DNA from: Podaxis mareebaensis
Taxonomy: Eukaryota; Basidiomycota; Agaricomycetes; Agaricales; Agaricaceae
Length of the DNA stretch: 64,000 bases
Reading direction: 5' to 3'
NCBI GenBank assembly: GCA_018524725.1
Contig: JAEUWP010000362.1
Span: 49,277-113,276, forward strand
The translations under genes and the position numbers were made by a program. The notes beneath the pieces are model-generated. The model worked only from the letters and a program-made list of their open reading frames with translations, searched no databases and was not told the DNA's origin. Positions 1 through 12,698 of this stretch are shown here, one piece after another. The stretch's first letter is position 1. Every line of letters starts with the position of its first letter.

Positions 1-2114
1 CCATTACCTAGATATCACCATCACGCTCACGTTCATCCGCTGCATCAACGACCCGTTCAACAATCTGCCCACGGCTGACAATGCTTCCTTCCAGTCTGCG
101 AATGACGATGATATCAAACCTCAACGTAACATTGCTATCAAGACCAACGAGTTTCTATGGCTGGAGTCTGGTACGTGCACCCCTTCCATATACATTTTCT
201 TTCTCATGACACCCTCTTCCAGGCCAGAAAATCCTGTTCTCCGACATCCTCTCCCTCCACATGATCCGCGATCCCGAGAAAGGACATACAATCATCTCTT
301 ACCACGCACCTCAGAAATTCAGAGCTACCACGGCTCAAGAACTCCGCGACCGCTTCCAGCTTACTGGACGGTCTGTCTATTGGTCACAAATCTTCGCACG
401 ATCCAGAGATCCTACATTTACATTCCTGAGTTTGTTGTGGTATGCACTATACGCCTGGGACGAGAGTTTGGAGGCCTTGTATAATCATATATGTGACCTG
501 GTGAGTCGCCCTTCGAATAGTTTTTGATTGTCGATCAATATATTGTGCAGGAATCTAAAGTCTTGGAAAATAACGACCTGGATTTTACACAAGAACTCCA
601 TCGCATTCGTGCCCATCTCCTGCATTATACCTCCCTCCTCGAAGATTTTCGCAAAACGGTCCAATTTGTCCTGGATACCCCCTACCCGGCCCTCGACAAC
701 AAGGAATACTTCACGGAGGACGAGAGTAAAGACAGTAAAGAACTCATGAAGAAAGAGTGCAACAACCTACTTAATGAGATTGAGCGGTTGGAAATGGCAC
801 GTCGGATGCAAGACAAGCGGTTAACGAACGTGATGCACCTGGTGCGTTGGCTTTTCCTCCGAAGTTGGCATCTACTGAGGTAGCTTCTTGGGTAGGGCTT
901 CAGCACCGTGAACATTCTGGATAGTAAACGGATGCATGACCTTACAGAGGCAGCGGTCCGCGACAGCGCAGGTGCGTTTCCCCTTTCTGCCCCTCAACTC
1001 ACCTTCTGACACAACATCTTATCTAGCAATGAAGCAAATCGCCTATTTGACAATGTTCTTCCTCCCAGCTTCCTTTGTTGCCGTAAGTGTCTCCACCCCT
1101 CCGCGCACCCCTTCAGACAAACATATTTAACCTAACAACGTTCAGACCGCGTTTGGTATGAACGTCCAAGAGATCAACAATGGCTCCACACCTACCCTAG
1201 GCCACTACTTCGCAGCCGCTCTACCACTCACAGCAATAACAATCTGGATTGTCGTTGCATTGCAAATCCAAGTCCAGGATGCACGAACTACCCGCCATCG
1301 TACTCGCATTCCTAATCGCACCCGACGACGACGACCTGAAGACTTCGACTCTTCCCCCGCTAGCATTGCTGCCCCTCCCGGACACGAGTTCCGACCAGCA
1401 CGTACGGTCGCAGATGGTGAAATCGTCATCGACATGGCCGAATCGGAATCTGCCAAAGGCAGAACGAAAGGCGATTCATCACTAGAGGGGTACGACGATG
1501 ACGACAACCACGACTATGGCAACGATTTTGACGACGACGGTTATCATGCCGGAAACAGTTACAGATATAACCACAAATCCCACTCCCAACAACCCAGCAT
1601 CTGGGAAAGCCTACTATGGCCCATCTCCTTCACACAAGAAGCTTTCATAAAATGGCAAGAGGGTCGGAGCAAGGGTAAAGGGCACAGACGAAAGGCAACA
1701 AAAGCGGCAAAAACGGGTGTCCAACAGGAGAAGGACCCTAACGATTCCCTTCCGATGCACTTTGACGGCGGTGTTAAGAACAGAGGTGCAATGACCCCGG
1801 CCGCCAGATTTGCCGCAGACGTTCGCAGTGCCCACTCCAGCCATAGCTCTGCCAAGTCTGTTGACCATAGCGCTCATTCATCACAGCCTCCTCTTCCCCC
1901 TCCAAAACCCCCTATCCTGCTGAGAGGCAAGGAGCAGGCTGCGGAACGACACTCTATATCTTCCGGACAACCCGCAAGCCTTACAGCCCCACCGGACAAC
2001 GTGAGACACATCGACCCAGAACCGGGGGAAGCACGAGGTCCAAATGAATCTGGAATTGAACAGCCTGGGCCAGGAACAGCAGAAACCACTCTTGCGACGA
2101 GGTCTGCGTCCTAG
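1..2114 (+). CDS. CorA-like Mg2+/divalent cation transporter, 3' part
   Basis: The gene enters from the left edge, so its start is missing. Exons read by splice signals and frame are 1-170, 223-500, 551-841, 896-971, 1027-1082 and 1146-2114. The CorA family signature is clear. The first membrane helix (AYLTMFFLPASFVATAFG) runs into the GMN selectivity motif across the last intron, and a second helix (YFAAALPLTAITIWIVVAL) follows. The upstream part is the helical cytoplasmic domain expected of CorA proteins and contains the segment TVNILDSKRM followed by LTEAAVRDSA. After helix 2 lies a tail of about 275 residues that is charged and of low complexity, with an Asp-rich stretch near 1485-1545 and Pro/Ser-rich blocks. 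CorA proteins form pentameric channels in the plasma or an organelle membrane. Which membrane and which ion cannot be read here. Confidence 0.88.
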
Positions 2115-2609
2115 ATTGATGCTCTCGGTTTGGGCTATCTATCCAATATTGCACCATATATACCATACGCCTGTTTGTACTTTATATACCGCTAATATCG
2201 TGTGTATCTAGCCTGTCACGTATAGTTAATATTTTACTGGTAAAGTCGGCCTGCGACACAAGGGTCATGAATACCATTCTTGTGGTCGAAATTTGTTCTT
2301 GATTGTGATAGTTACATTGAGACATTGGGATAGAGGTTCGAATACAACAAATTAACCCAATAAACAGAATTGGCAGATCAAAAAACTCTAAAGCCCCAAA
2401 GTCAGAGATGCAGAAAAATGGTACAAGATGGAAAAGATAGTTGCTACAGTCAGAACCAGAGTCGAGACACAGTTAGGAAAACGCATAAATTGATATCGTT
2501 CAAAGTCCAAGCGTCACAAATGGGTAGATGTCAGATATAAATCGGTTTCAATTACCACTTCGTCGGTCTGCGGATTTCGAGTTAGGAGTCTTTAAGGACA
2601 ATGTCCGAG
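2115..2609. other. Convergent intergenic stretch
   Basis: This is the shared 3' space between the CorA-like gene (plus strand) and the OPT gene (minus strand). It is AT-rich and has no convincing reading frame. It probably holds both 3' untranslated ends. Confidence 0.5.
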
Positions 2610-5600
2610 TTAAATGACACACCCAAAGGTTCCGTTAGTGATGTTTCGAAGGGCACCATAGTGCCAATCGGAGGTATTTTTGTGCACCATATTACCCCAC
2701 CAGGTTTGTATTGAACCTTTGCCAATCTTGCCTTCAAGTGGGTATTGTAGGCTATGCAGCAGTTAGGTGAAAAGCCGTGGATTGGGGGAAACAGGGTGAC
2801 GCACCAGAAATACACCAATATAACACCAACAGCGGTACCTGCATCTAAAGCCGCGGAAAGCACATCTAAACCTCCGTGAGCCTAATCCCCGACGGAGATC
2901 AGCTAGAACTCACAATTGTATTTGGCCCAGTAAGAGAAGTGTCGCCGTCTGATAACATATTGGAATATAAATCCGACGATGGCCCAAGGGACATAGTTAA
3001 CAGCTGTAGCAGGGGGTATTGGACCAACGCCGGAGAAGATTAAACTGTCGAAGAATATAAGGAACGGAGCAGGTTTCTGGAAATCCACTAACTCACGGGA
3101 AGCTACAATGGACCGTCAGGCCGAGGTCAACAAAAAGGGGAATGAACATACTTGAGGTATCTCAAAATAGTATTGGGGTATCTTCTTGTAACGAACCACA
3201 GCAGAACGGGGCACGCAGCGCCAATGAGAAAGAAAAACGATAAGGCTAGGTCCCATTCAGCACCATTCTTTGACGAATCACTATATATAGCTCACCGCTA
3301 AGAAGAGTCAGTATCTTGTTAGGATACGAAGGGATAGCTACTTACTAGTACGCCTGAGATTTAGAAAACAGAAGCCGGGGACCAATTACTCCCCACTTCA
3401 ACGATAGTCAGTTTCCCACTGCATACTCCTTGAGCAAGTAACATACGATGATAGAAGCTGTCCCAAAAACGTGTGTAGAAGCACATGTGAAACTGCGAGA
3501 CCCGTCACTATGCGGCTAAAACCGAGCCAAAGCGGTGTCACCCACTTGTCTTTCTGGTCATGCTCGCAAAGACCACTACATTCCGTGAGCAACTAGTAGT
3601 CTCGTTGGTAAAACAACTCACCTAATGTTTGCAAACATCCTACGCAATGTGAGCCCCTTATTCTACACTTCGCATATGAGAAGGACACTCACCAGGCCTG
3701 GACCCCTAGCTGCACCGTACCAGCAACGATTGTTGCCACAGTCTTACAGAATAATACAGATTAGAGGATAAATCGGAACGAATCGCTCGGGCTAATTACC
3801 TGACACCAAAACATGGATCTCGGTGGAATCTGGGAAAGATTGTTAACGAACGGACGCTTTTGCTCCACGTTTCACCGACCTTCATGTAGCTGCAAGGAGT
3901 ATGTTCAATGACCGGCAAAATCCGCCCAAGGTACATGATCACTTACTGTCCGAGCTTAAAATCCGCAGTGAACTGCATAGCTAGGGACAGTGTCAGTGAG
4001 AGACGTGCCACGTTAATAAATCACGGCTTGCCTTGCGACATCGTTATGTAGCCGTACGTCTGACAATTCCTGAGAACAAACGATCTCGAAGGGCAGGATT
4101 ACCTTACCTTGAATCTGAAGAAGTGTATTGAGTTATGGGTACGGAAGGAGATCACAATACTCACATCATCATAGCATTCGGTTTCCCTGTGCGATTAGAC
4201 AGTTAGCTATTGCCGCCGACATTGGAAGGAGAAGGACAAACCTGGTATCATGTAACCAACAATCAATTCGGTAATAACACTGAAACAAACCCTTTCAGCC
4301 GACAGTCCATATCACACCATAAACCCCACCCACTTTAAGCCCACTTGACGATTCGTCACGGCCTGGATCATCCCGATCGGTATCACATACACCAGCGCTG
4401 AAGCGAAAGAGGAAAGAAACCATGATCAATATCCCTTGTGTGCCACGTATGGCAGGGCATCAAAGATACTACTCACATATTAACAAAGCCAGAATTAGTG
4501 CCCAAATCGTCATCCCCGTAGGCCAAACTCGGATGCAGACACAAGCAAATGTAAACGTTATAACTGTGGGCGTCAGTCACGGGCCGAATGCGGCGATAGT
4601 CAAGACGCACCAAAAACACAAGCGTAATACCATTCGGGTACTGCAGAAAGTGTTGGAATCAGCCCATCAAATCATATTGAATCTTAATCTGACCTTGGGA
4701 GTATCGCGACATGAGCTGGGCATGGATATCGGGTTGTTCCCGCAGAGAACGGTTGAATTGGAGCCGTATAGGCTTCCAAAAATGTATGATAGCTGGAAAG
4801 AGTACCTTTCAGCTGAAAGCACGGAACAAGCTACATCGGACATACCGTGGGTGATAGTGGCTGGGAGGAGAAAACTTTGAGATTCCGTACCAAGTACTAA
4901 TCAGTTTCACATACCAGTGATGGACAAGAAAGAAAGACCATATGACATAGCAAAGGTCGTCCTAGGCCCAATTATGCGGGTTTCAATATGACAAGTAAAT
5001 GAACACGTACGAGAGGTATATGGGGCTATATGCTTTGTAAGCTTCTAAGTTAAGTGTTTTGTCGGGATTCAAGATAAGAGAAACATTGTAAATCGCCCCG
5101 GTATTGTCGTATGAATTGGGGGACAAGATACTGCCAATAAATTAATAACTGCGGAGTGCCCTTTTAACTGTAAGCACTCACGGCATATATTGGCTATGCC
5201 AGACATTCAAATACTGCAAGAGATATTAAGATGCCTGGAACTTTGGAGGCTTAAAGTAGGAACTCACGTAGAGCACTGGCGTCAAGAACCCTAGAGAAGC
5301 ACAGCTTCAGTAGCCACCTCGACCAGATAAGGTTGACTCTCACAGAAGAAGAGGAAAAACCCAATCATGACATTGGCTTCTGCCCACCCTGTTGGGACGC
5401 CTATGAGTTAACTGGAAAAAGTAACGGATAACGTTCACCTACATGGTGTTGCAAGTCTAAATGCAACTTTAGATCATTGGAACTAGCTCAATTAGTGGAA
5501 TACTCACGGGCTGCCTATGAACGCTATCTGGTTCCAATCAAAGGTCAAGAGGGAGAAACCCAAGCCGCTTTTGTATCTGATACCGTATTAACAACCACAA

Positions 5601-7046
5601 AACTCTGGAAAAGGAAAGAACATGATACCCAAATATCTGATTTATTTTCTATTAAGAAGCGTCAGTAGTTCCCCTACTGTCTGGCCGATTATGTACGCAC
5701 CACATTGCCCGGGGCAATCCAACAAACCTATGAAATCCAGGTCAAAATCACCTTGAGCCCGAAGCAGCTCGAACATACCCAGGTAAAGAAACTGCGTGGT
5801 ATGTGAAGGTGAGATTCTCAATGAAGAGAAATCCATAGATGTCATAGAACATACCTTAACGCCTCGAACAAGTATCCTGGAAGGATGTCTGAAAGTCATC
5901 GAATGAGAGAAGAAGTAGAAAAGCAAAGAACGACTGCGTACACCAAATAGCCGCTGCAATAAAGGCATACGTGAAATAGCGCTCTCGTGACAAGCCTTCA
6001 TGTCGGCCGATGCCAGCATAGCTCTGGGAGTGGAGAGTGTTAAATAACGCGCAGGAAACTAGGGTGTTTGGCCAAACTAACACTAATGAGTAGCCGTTTA
6101 GTTTAGTCATAGGACCAGCAACTCACTCATCGAAGGTGGAGCGACAAGGAAACGTCGCGCAATCCCACCAATGGAGAACCCAATCAATTGTGTCGACATA
6201 ACTAACATCCACTGGTACCAGAACGACCAGTGCTGATGATAGTAGAATCTCTGGACTGCAATTATGTCGGTGGCATACGCAGTCTGGGCGCCAACACTAG
6301 CCATAATGGTAACGAGCACCTGTCCCCGAAGCGATCGTCAGCATTCCGATAGAACTAGAGCATACAAGATTTCGTACATGTTCTTTGATGGTAAAGGGAC
6401 CAGGATTGAGTTCTACGCCACAAATTGTCTTCGTAGGCACCACCCGTACCCAGGCTCGGCCGACTGGAAACACTAGGAGTTGAGCCACCAACTGCGCCAC
6501 CGTCAGACTCAAGTGTAACATGTACACATAACCACTTACACTACCTATGGCGACTGAGGGGTATCGAAAGTAGAAAAATTGGTTCATGCCTGGTATAAGG
6601 ATTGCCCAAAGGATTCCCAGAACCCATGCACGGAGAGTGGAGACTGGCATTGATGGGTCATCAAAGTTGGCAACTGCGGACCGTACTTCGGGGTACGGCG
6701 AATCTTCCTCCTCTGGGCGTACATGCATGAGAAAAGACATACTGTTTATATGCCCTGACATATACATACCCAACACCGCTGATTGAGGGTCATAATTTGG
6801 GTCATAGGTTCCGAAGAAATTGCTGGCACGGTCCGACAGAGTATAAAGATCGGATTGGGAAGCGGTGCGTACATCGCCGCCTTGCGGAGGATTAGCGGAC
6901 GTAGGGGAGTGACAAACGGCGGGGACGCACTGACCTATTGACTTCTCCTCTGCGTCCTTGTCCGTCCTATCCGGGTTCACTTCTCGTAGTGTGATTGTTG
7001 GCGGTTGATTGTCCTCCCCAGAAACCACAGATACTAATGCAATCAT
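2610..7046 (-). CDS. OPT family oligopeptide transporter
   Basis: This is a proton-coupled small-peptide importer of the fungal OPT (peptide transporter) family, expected in the plasma membrane. The coding part is cut into about twenty short exons, which read in order on the minus strand. The family signature NPGPFT is at 6407-6390, followed by IKEHV and the segment MASVGAQTAYATDIIAVQRF. Further pieces are IARRFLVAPPSM, LFNTLHSQSYAGIGRHEG, GWAEANVMIGFFLFF, FLTPVLYYLNVWHSQYMP, YVIPIGMIQAVTNRQVGL and VITELIVGYMIPG. The conserved K|IPPR is split by an intron near 3880-3814. The last exon gives GSIQTWWGN and stops with TAA at 2612-2610. I found no frame break. The start at 7046 is the first ATG of the acidic N-terminal exon. 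An additional upstream exon cannot be excluded. Confidence 0.9.
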
Positions 7047-9433
7047 TTCATCACCACTCTGACCACGAAAAGCGCCGGATGTATTTATGCGCGAGGTTCC
7101 CTCCACGCCGACCTTGTCTGTATGAGACAATATTTGCCAGTGTAGGTGTCCCGCTGTAATGCAGATGAGCACTGTGTTAGTGCATCCTCTCCGAATAACG
7201 AGCTAAAAGGCAGACCTGGGATTTGGGGTGCTATCAAATGGTCCGACAGCCCTGGATTGCTTGGAGCGTCAAGAATAGGAGATGTTGTATCAACGTAGGT
7301 CGTGGGTTGTGGGTATATGCGCAAATTGTCGTGCAAAACGACGTGGAAAGAGTAAGATAGAGGGTGTAGATAGGGAGTAGGAAAAAGATGGGACCGAGAC
7401 CTGGCGCATTTGCACCGAAGAGTAAGGTGTAAGCTGCCAGGCACAAGAGCTGGCTCGTACACGCCGGATCACGTGCTGATGGATCTCCGCCTATGTCACT
7501 ATCGCTTTCTCCAAGATCTCTGTACGATTTCGTCATCCTACCTTTGCTCACAACTTCATACTTGGTATACTACCACCTATAACTTCTTTGGTGCAACAGA
7601 CGTATGCTGCACGATCTTAATCTACAAGCTAGAAGCTCTGCACCATCCTGCTCGCCCGGACACCCGACAGCTGATTCACAAACAACGCCACAGCCTAATC
7701 AGCCGAGCTTGTGGATATTTATACTTCACTCCGTGGGAGCACACACCCCCAAGCAGGTCTTCGCCGTCTTTTGGGCGGTGTTTCTGTGCCTGCATAATGC
7801 CTTTACGTGACCACATATTATCCCCGGAAATCAAATGTCAGCGAACTACAAAACCACTGGCAAAGAAGCTCGCTCATGTGAGTGTTCTGGACAGCCTACA
7901 TATACAGCATCTATCCGATCTGCATGGACCGTATCATGGCGTCAAGTACACTATCAAATCCAAGGATACCCGCTCTGATGTTAGGCGCATTGGCACACAA
8001 ATACCAAGACCATGAATACGGATCAGCGCAATAGTCCGGGGCACCTTCAATTGAAGTGTCTTGGAACTTGGTCGACAAGAATATCGCTCGTTATCGTCTC
8101 TGATCTATCTATAGAAATCAAAGTCTCAGGACACGAGCTTGTCTGCTTCTGATGTTCCAATGCCATTCTCTGCCGACCCTGCATACAAGGGTTGCAAGTT
8201 TGAGCAATATCCTGCAATACCTCCGACTGTAGAAGTGGCTGGCGGTTAACCTTCCGGCTACCCAACAACTGGACCAGTCTGTCTGAGGTCGTGGGATTCC
8301 CGGCCAGCTGTATTGTTGCTGGAAGCAGAAGCTTCGGATGTTGTCCCTCGTTCATGTCTCGTACCCTTAGTCCCAAAGGCGTAGGTATCTTTCTAAAACA
8401 ACCCCTCGGATGAGATTTCCGAATAATGGGTGCGCAAATGAGAGCATTTTATCCGCTCCGAATATCCGTGATATTTCATGCGGCGGATGATTATACACCG
8501 GATAGGATGATTCGCCTTGATTCTCAAGTGGTGCAGAGTGGTGCGCTTGGTCGGTAATCATTTATTTGCAATAGATCATATTGACTGCAGGGCTAGATTA
8601 TCACTAGCCGCTGCAAGCCGCCGCCATGGATTTATTTGACCGTCGATTCCGGTGCTCGCTCGTCAAATCTAACGAGCCTTGCGAAGCCGGCGAGACCATA
8701 CCCATGGCAAGCATTACTCTGGTCTTGTGGTCTCAAACTAACAACCAACGTCAGTACCTTTGGGTGACTCTTGGAGATAGTGAGGCTATAAAGCGCTCAT
8801 ACTCGCCAAGTGATCAATCACCATTCTACAAGATAATGAATAATACAATAATGAAACCAAAACCATGGCATTGTTCATTTTCTGGAAACGAAATGGAAAC
8901 AGCTATTAGTTCCGCGGACACGAGGGCTCATGGAGACCGGTGACGCACAATATCGCGAGGATATTGGATCCTGAATCCTATGGCCCAAGATAGAAAACTT
9001 TCACTTTCAACCGTTGCCCGGTTTGAGAACGCAATCATCCAGGTGAACGAATAATAGTCAGATGGTATTCACGGTCTGGTATCAAATATACAAAGGGTTC
9101 TGCCAATTTACAGGACCAATTCAAATGGTCCGACAGAATCACAAATCGTAACAAGTCGTAAAAGGCCCGTGCTGATAACATCGGCGTTAAATCTGGGCGG
9201 CATTGTGGGAAAATAAGAGACCCCACCCTACTGACCGCAGTACTTGGACCGCAGTCACCCAAGAATCTGGTGCTTTATTCGGCGTCCTCCCAACAAGCAC
9301 CCACAACCTTCGGCAAGCACACAGCCTCTTCAAAGCCTCAGGAAGACGCAGGGAGTCAACAGCCAAACCGAGGACACAACACCCAGTACCCGAGTACCGA
9401 ACCCATACCTTCATCAGACCCTCAACATCTTCA
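7047..9433. other. Intergenic region, no gene recognised
   Basis: This is 2.4 kb upstream of the OPT gene and downstream of psf1. Several open stretches occur (for example 7410-8015 plus and 8047-8376 minus), but none starts with a convincing ATG, shows a known domain or has splice structure. It should hold the OPT promoter and the psf1 3' end. Confidence 0.45.
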
Positions 9434-10051
9434 TCATGGCCCTGAAACCTCCTCCAAATACCCTTGCACAATCAGGTGCTCAATATCCGCCCTTCGCACC
9501 ATGAACCTCTGCCCCTTCTTGAAATCAATCGTCCCAAGCTCCGTCTGGATGACTCCGCAATCTTTCACAACCTTCACAGACACGTGCAATTCCTTCGGAG
9601 GCACAGTGATGCTCGCCATGATATCCAACTCATTCGAAAACTCTCCCCTGAAATCCATAGCCGACGAATGATAACTCCTCAAATAGTCCACCTCGTGCGG
9701 ACTCAATTTACTCCTTGTATCAGGATCACTTAGGATATGCGGCAGCGCACCGCCAACAGCCCAATACATGTCTCGCAGACGATCGAGGCGATGGGAGTGG
9801 TACGCGAGGAGACAACGTTTGTTTCGCAGGATGGCTGTTTGGAGGATGATGACTGCCGGCGGAGGTGTTTCATTTTCCGGTGTTTTGGAGATTTGGGAGA
9901 GGAGAGATTTTTCGAGATCGCGTTGTTCGCGGATGATGGAACGAACGAGGGAGTCGTTGTACTTGAGAAGCGTGTCAGTTTGTGAGGAGCGGCGTGATTC
10001 GAGAAGGAGGTGGGTGCCAAGTTCGCCGTATTGACGTATGTCGGTGGTCAT
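9434..10051 (-). CDS. psf1: GINS complex subunit Psf1
   Basis: This is a subunit of the GINS heterotetramer, which joins Cdc45 and Mcm2-7 to form the replicative helicase in the nucleus. The product is 205 residues in a single exon, the usual Psf1 length. Conserved segments are YNDSLVRSIIREQRDLEK in the N-terminal helical domain, LQTAILRNKRCLLAYH followed by RLDRLRDMYW, and GGALPHILS. The C-terminal block includes KDCGVIQTELGTIDFKKGQR and ends in ADIEHLIVQGYLEEV. I chose the ATG at 10051 because the frame further upstream starts only with a non-ATG codon and the residues there do not look like the family. It ends with TGA at 9436-9434. Confidence 0.95.
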   Translation of the reverse strand: MTTDIRQYGELGTHLLLESRRSSQTDTLLKYNDSLVRSIIREQRDLEKSLLSQISKTPENETPPPAVIILQTAILRNKRCLLAYHSHRLDRLRDMYWAVGGALPHILSDPDTRSKLSPHEVDYLRSYHSSAMDFRGEFSNELDIMASITVPPKELHVSVKVVKDCGVIQTELGTIDFKKGQRFMVRRADIEHLIVQGYLEEVSGP

Positions 10052-10418
10052 GATGGTGATATTGGTGATGTCGGTAGTGGTTGGGATCAGCCCCAAACCC
10101 AGCGCCAAAGGGGAAGTTTAATTTGGATTTGATGATTGTTAGCCACGCGAACGTGTTGTTTACACATCAGACTGAGACTGTTGATAGGCGCTGCTTTATT
10201 TCGTGCAGTACAACACATATTTAAGTACAGCTACAAGTTACAATCGTTGATTTACTGTATAGAGGGCGAGGTATGTAATAGACTGGCTATCGTACGGTTG
10301 AGTATTGGAAAAATGATAGGAATAATGTAGCGATGACGACGTAGGTGGTCGTAACAGGGCCGACCAGGGCTCCTAAATATGTTCAGGAGTGAAACAAGAG
10401 GGGAAGGAGGAGAGGGGG
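10052..10418. other. Intergenic stretch upstream of psf1
   Basis: This is about 370 bp between two minus-strand genes. It should contain the psf1 promoter and the 3' end of the next gene. No frame is worth calling. Confidence 0.4.
10145..10150 (+). promoter_or_regulatory. ACGCGA, possible MBF-type site upstream of psf1
   Basis: ACGCGA lies 94 bp upstream of the psf1 start codon. ACGCGN cores bind MBF/Swi6-type factors and mark many S-phase genes in ascomycete yeasts. One hexamer could be chance, and its use in this fungus is inferred only. Confidence 0.25.
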
Positions 10419-11021
10419 CTAGGAGGCAAGGGGGAAGTCGATGACGCGAGTCTCGGGAGGGCCGTCCCTATCGTGCACCTGCTGGGCTAGGTTAAGGATC
10501 TTCTCCCTGAAGACCTCCATCTTTGGTTTGTTGATATACTGCCAATTGTTGGTGACGCGGTCGTCGAGATAATCCAGAATCTCGAGCGTCTCGAATACAT
10601 TATACACCCACTCCCATTCCTGCCAGCCATCATCGATAGCGTCGGCAATAAAAGTCTCGCTGAGGGTCTGAACCTGTTTGACGAGATCATCGTACGATTT
10701 TGTGGGTTGGACAGGGAGTCGGATGAAGGCACGAATGTCTTCCATTGGGTCGTCGACGTACTCGTTGTCCGAGGCAACGATCGAACTTTCATCGTGGTGG
10801 ATGCCGAAAATCTCGTGGCCGTCCTTGGGAACGGTGGCTGACTCTGAAGGGATGAGCCTCCAACTGAGTCTGTGGGGCGGCCACTCGTTCGTCTGGGTGT
10901 CCTCGGCGGCATCATCGGCCAAGTAATTGTAGAGGGCGAGATAGATAAAGGAAGAAGGCGCCTGAGGCGATTGGGCGGAACCGGCATCCCCGGCAACATC
11001 GAGAACCGTGGTGGTAGCCAT
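10419..11021 (-). CDS. Hypothetical acidic protein, 200 aa
   Basis: This is a single-exon frame with an ATG at 11021 and stop at 10419. The product is acidic and rich in Trp and Asp. The N-terminus is of low complexity (MATTTVLDVAGDAGSAQSPQ), and a helical C-terminal half contains segments such as DDLVKQVQTLSETFIADAID and EWEWVYNVFETLEILDYLDD. No signal peptide, membrane helix or known motif was seen. It lies upstream of psf1 on the same strand. The function is unknown. The even, non-repetitive composition of the C-terminal half argues for a real protein. Confidence 0.6.
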   Translation of the reverse strand: MATTTVLDVAGDAGSAQSPQAPSSFIYLALYNYLADDAAEDTQTNEWPPHRLSWRLIPSESATVPKDGHEIFGIHHDESSIVASDNEYVDDPMEDIRAFIRLPVQPTKSYDDLVKQVQTLSETFIADAIDDGWQEWEWVYNVFETLEILDYLDDRVTNNWQYINKPKMEVFREKILNLAQQVHDRDGPPETRVIDFPLAS

Positions 11022-12698
11022 TATACGGAATCCAAGTATGATGGAGAACCGGTTCTGGTGAAAGCTTTTAGGTTTTGTTAATGGATATCGGAACGGAGGA
11101 CGGAGGGAGGATAAACGTACTGCTGCCTGGGAACACAGGACCAAGGGCTATAATAGGGGAAGGTTGTGCGGTTCCAAGAAATATTCCAGACCTTTTTGTA
11201 GAACAGAGCACGAGGGAGGCACGAGCAAAATTAGGTAGATGATTTCCGGAAATGCGCGTCTTATTACCCATTTGGAGCCAAACTATCCCTGGTTCTTCAC
11301 ATTTGCGGGCATAGGGGAATCAGCCTCACTGGCGCCCTGCAGGCTGCTGTTGCAGGGCAAAGACCACCTATCGATAATCACAGCCAAAAACACATCGATA
11401 AGAAAAAACTTCCAAGCCGAGTGCTATTCATGCAATACATTCTCTTGACACTCCGGGCCTCATGTACACACAGCAAGCATATACTTACCCAAAATCACGA
11501 CGTGCAAATGAAGCACGTTGGAGATGGATTACGATGCGGAGTGAAAATCGACGGAATAGGCTCGCGGAGTTATGGCATGATACGGAACTCGGCCTCTGAG
11601 CCTGGTCAGCGTCAAGATGTCTAGTTTTTCCAGGAATAATCCATCTGTTCGTGGGAAAGCCTCAGTCAATAGGGGTACAAACAAATCTCGAAGGGTTTGC
11701 TGCTCTTCATCTCGGTGGAGACAAGGTCAGTATTTATCCTGGTCAGATTCCAATACAGAAGACCCTCAAGGGCACAGGATAAGCGTTCAGAGAATTAGGC
11801 TCGGTCGGCGAGGCTAAAGCATTGGGCCATCCGTCATCGCGGCCGTACTACGTCATTGTGTTCGCTCCTATCCTCCGGTCTCAATCGCACCGTCCAGTGT
11901 TGTGCACCTGAACTCCATTGATCTGATGACTCACATGGTCACCGCATGCACATGCGGCAGGCTCATGTCGAACTCGAGCATCCAACCCCGGCCAATAGTG
12001 AATTGCTATCATGCTTTGTGTATCACTGATGGAGCTTTGTGCATCAATTTACCCCGCACTCACTCCTCACCGGAGTGTTCCTTGAGTTGGGCCTAAAGCC
12101 ATTTTCGCCCACGCATGATGAGTGTGGCTTGCTGGCCGTGGCTCACGCGCACAGAGTTCGTTTGTTGGACACGTAAAACACAGAGGCAGCGAAGCAGCAA
12201 TGACGACATGGAAGGATCGCGGAGGTTGAAAAACATATAGATCAACCCTATACCATATGGACCCATGACTGAAACCAGGAGAGGAACTGCGATGAGGTAG
12301 GACGGAATTATGTGGGTGGCTCTCATGTCACCGGTACAAGACTCTCCAGCATGGTTCCTTCACAAAAACACCGAGAGAGGCGTTTGAAGGACAAAGTAAT
12401 ACCTCTACGTCATTCATTTGTGGAAGGATAGAGTAGGTAAGTCTTCTTTCTCAAAGGATTGAGCCCAGGTTCGGAACGTGCTCATGATTAATACCCATAG
12501 GCACCAGGAAGTTTTGGACGGCGATTTTTAATGACACGAGCGCTGCCTTTTTCCAATGACTTTGAGTCCCGGCAAGTTTTTTTGGGTTGGTTGCAGGCAA
12601 ATGATGGCGGTGATGCCTGAAATGGGAACAGGAGTGATGCAACTGGGCGCTAATATCGATTGGTGATCTCGAAACCTACCCTCTGCCCCTTATTCGCC
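11022..12698. other. Intergenic region, divergent promoters
   Basis: This is 1.7 kb between the divergently transcribed 200-aa hypothetical gene and ula1. Short frames occur on both strands, but none shows a domain or splice-compatible continuation. I see no repeat or mobile element in it. Confidence 0.45.

Noticed and set aside
4422..4880. 152-residue open frame on the plus strand
   Set aside because: It is antisense to OPT exons that read as conserved transporter sequence on the minus strand.
7410..8015. 201-codon open stretch on the plus strand, Cys-rich
   Set aside because: It starts with TTG, shows no domain or splice context and overlaps the OPT 5' region.
8626..8943. 105-codon frame starting with ATG
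   Set aside because: It has no recognisable motif and ordinary composition. It could be chance in a 2.4-kb intergenic region.
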